Origin: Dehalococcoidia bacterium
GTDB taxonomy: Bacteria > Chloroflexota > Dehalococcoidia > JACQUA01
Direction of reading: 5' to 3'
Length of the DNA stretch: 14,864 bases
Assembly (NCBI GenBank): GCA_030689845.1
Contig: JAUYHV010000057.1
Span: 1-14,864, forward strand
Below the pieces are notes generated by a model, which saw only the letters and a list, made by a program, of their open reading frames with translations, had not been told where the DNA came from and ran no database searches. Below, in pieces: positions 14,352 through 14,864 of the stretch (the first letter of the stretch is position 1; each line of letters begins with the position of its first letter). Both the position numbers and the translations under genes were made by a program.

Positions 14352-14864
14352 CTACACTCCCCGGGCGTATGCTTCCCGGGTGCGTTTACGTAGTTCCATA
14401 AGGAAATCATAAATGTCTTCTCCGGTCCTGTAACGCGAGCGGTCGTATTTCTCATTGTGCACCAGGTCCTTGAGCTTCCGCCGGTAGGGAGGAGGCACCT
14501 TATAATCAGGATAGCCGATGGGAATCAGGGTCGGGATGACCAGGTCTTCAGGAACATCCAGCAGTTGCTTCAAAGAACCTTCCCAACTGCTGTTAACGCT
14601 GGCCCACTGGGCTCCAAGACCCCTGGCGGCGGCGGCGAGGCAGAGAAGTTCCGTTACATTGCCCATATTCTTCTGGAAAACCGCTCCCGGTCCGCCTTCA
14701 CCGAAAACAAAATTGGAATATAAAACACTGGCCTGCACCGTTCTCCTGTCTCCAACCACGGCAATAATCACGGGCGCCACTCTCATTGGGGGCGGTTCCT
14801 CAGGCCTGTTCCTGTAAGCAGGCATCCTGAGTTCTTCAATACGGGTCCGCTCTATCTGAAACAC
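14352..14864 (-). CDS. Nitroreductase-family flavoprotein, C-terminal part (5' partial)
   Basis: FMN-dependent oxidoreductase of the nitroreductase family; such enzymes reduce nitro groups, quinones, enones or flavins with NAD(P)H. The last 170 residues are present and the frame runs off the right edge, so the N-terminal FMN-binding block is missing; the GTG at the very edge need not be the start. Visible marks are PVIIAVVGD, then VTELLCLAAAARGLGAQWASVN (the helix and loop common to the family), a LLDVPEDLVIPTLIPIGYPDYKVPPPYRRKLKDLVHNEKYDRSRYR tail, and a helical C-terminus. Read on the minus strand it precedes the binding-protein gene by 181 nt, a gap holding that gene's own candidate promoter, so the two are probably separate units. 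The substrate cannot be inferred. Confidence 0.85.
   Translation of the reverse strand: MFQIERTRIEELRMPAYRNRPEEPPPMRVAPVIIAVVGDRRTVQASVLYSNFVFGEGGPGAVFQKNMGNVTELLCLAAAARGLGAQWASVNSSWEGSLKQLLDVPEDLVIPTLIPIGYPDYKVPPPYRRKLKDLVHNEKYDRSRYRTGEDIYDFLMELRKRTREAYARGV

Noticed and set aside
14321..14360. Possible terminator after the nitroreductase gene (CCCGGG-containing stretch and short GGAGT/ACTCC pairing)
   Set aside because: Stems are only 4-5 bp or mismatched and no T-run follows on the minus strand.

Overview
The window reads as a piece of a bacterial chromosome, most likely from an uncultured Chloroflexota (Dehalococcoidia-like) anaerobe. The lineage call is an inference. It rests on the wording of the RpoC N-terminal region (PSRLGLLLDLSPRSLERVLYF), the long charged insertion after the first RpoC zinc site, extra sequence in the C-terminal half of RpoB, and an Ala/Pro/Thr-rich linker on the lipoprotein. 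Coding density is high and base composition looks moderate and even. I see no tRNA, rRNA, CRISPR array, insertion sequence or phage gene.

Layout. (1) Positions 1-5878, + strand: the 3' part of rpoB (5' end outside the window), then complete rpoC 4 nt later. (2) 5888-6703, - strand: larB, tail to tail with rpoC and only 9 nt away, with an 11-bp perfect inverted repeat in its last codons. (3) 6704-7088: a 385-nt divergent non-coding region holding a candidate promoter and a hairpin. (4) 7089-11197, + strand: a three-gene operon for a membrane-bound complex iron-sulfur molybdoenzyme: a molybdopterin catalytic subunit without a Tat signal, a four-cluster ferredoxin subunit, and an NrfD-type membrane anchor. 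(5) 11350-12129, + strand: a short-chain dehydrogenase/reductase (SDR) with an unusual C-terminus. (6) 12133-12918, - strand: a second, conventional SDR, convergent with the first. (7) 13010-14170, - strand: a solute-binding lipoprotein with no transporter partners in view. (8) 14352 to the right edge, - strand: the C-terminal part of a nitroreductase-family flavoprotein.

How the genes may work together. rpoBC is housekeeping. larB makes the first intermediate of the nickel-pincer (NPN) cofactor, but its partner genes are not here. The molybdoenzyme operon should move electrons between an unknown substrate and the quinone pool. The missing Tat signal suggests that the active site faces the cytoplasm, as in the phenylacetyl-CoA:acceptor oxidoreductase (PadBCD) type of complex. 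The two SDRs, the nitroreductase and the binding protein would fit uptake and redox processing of an organic substrate, but nothing in the sequence identifies it. The most distinctive non-coding signals are a near-perfect 23-nt dyad upstream of the binding-protein gene, a terminator-like hairpin just before the second SDR, and the inverted repeat at the end of larB. I did not find a clearly new biological system.
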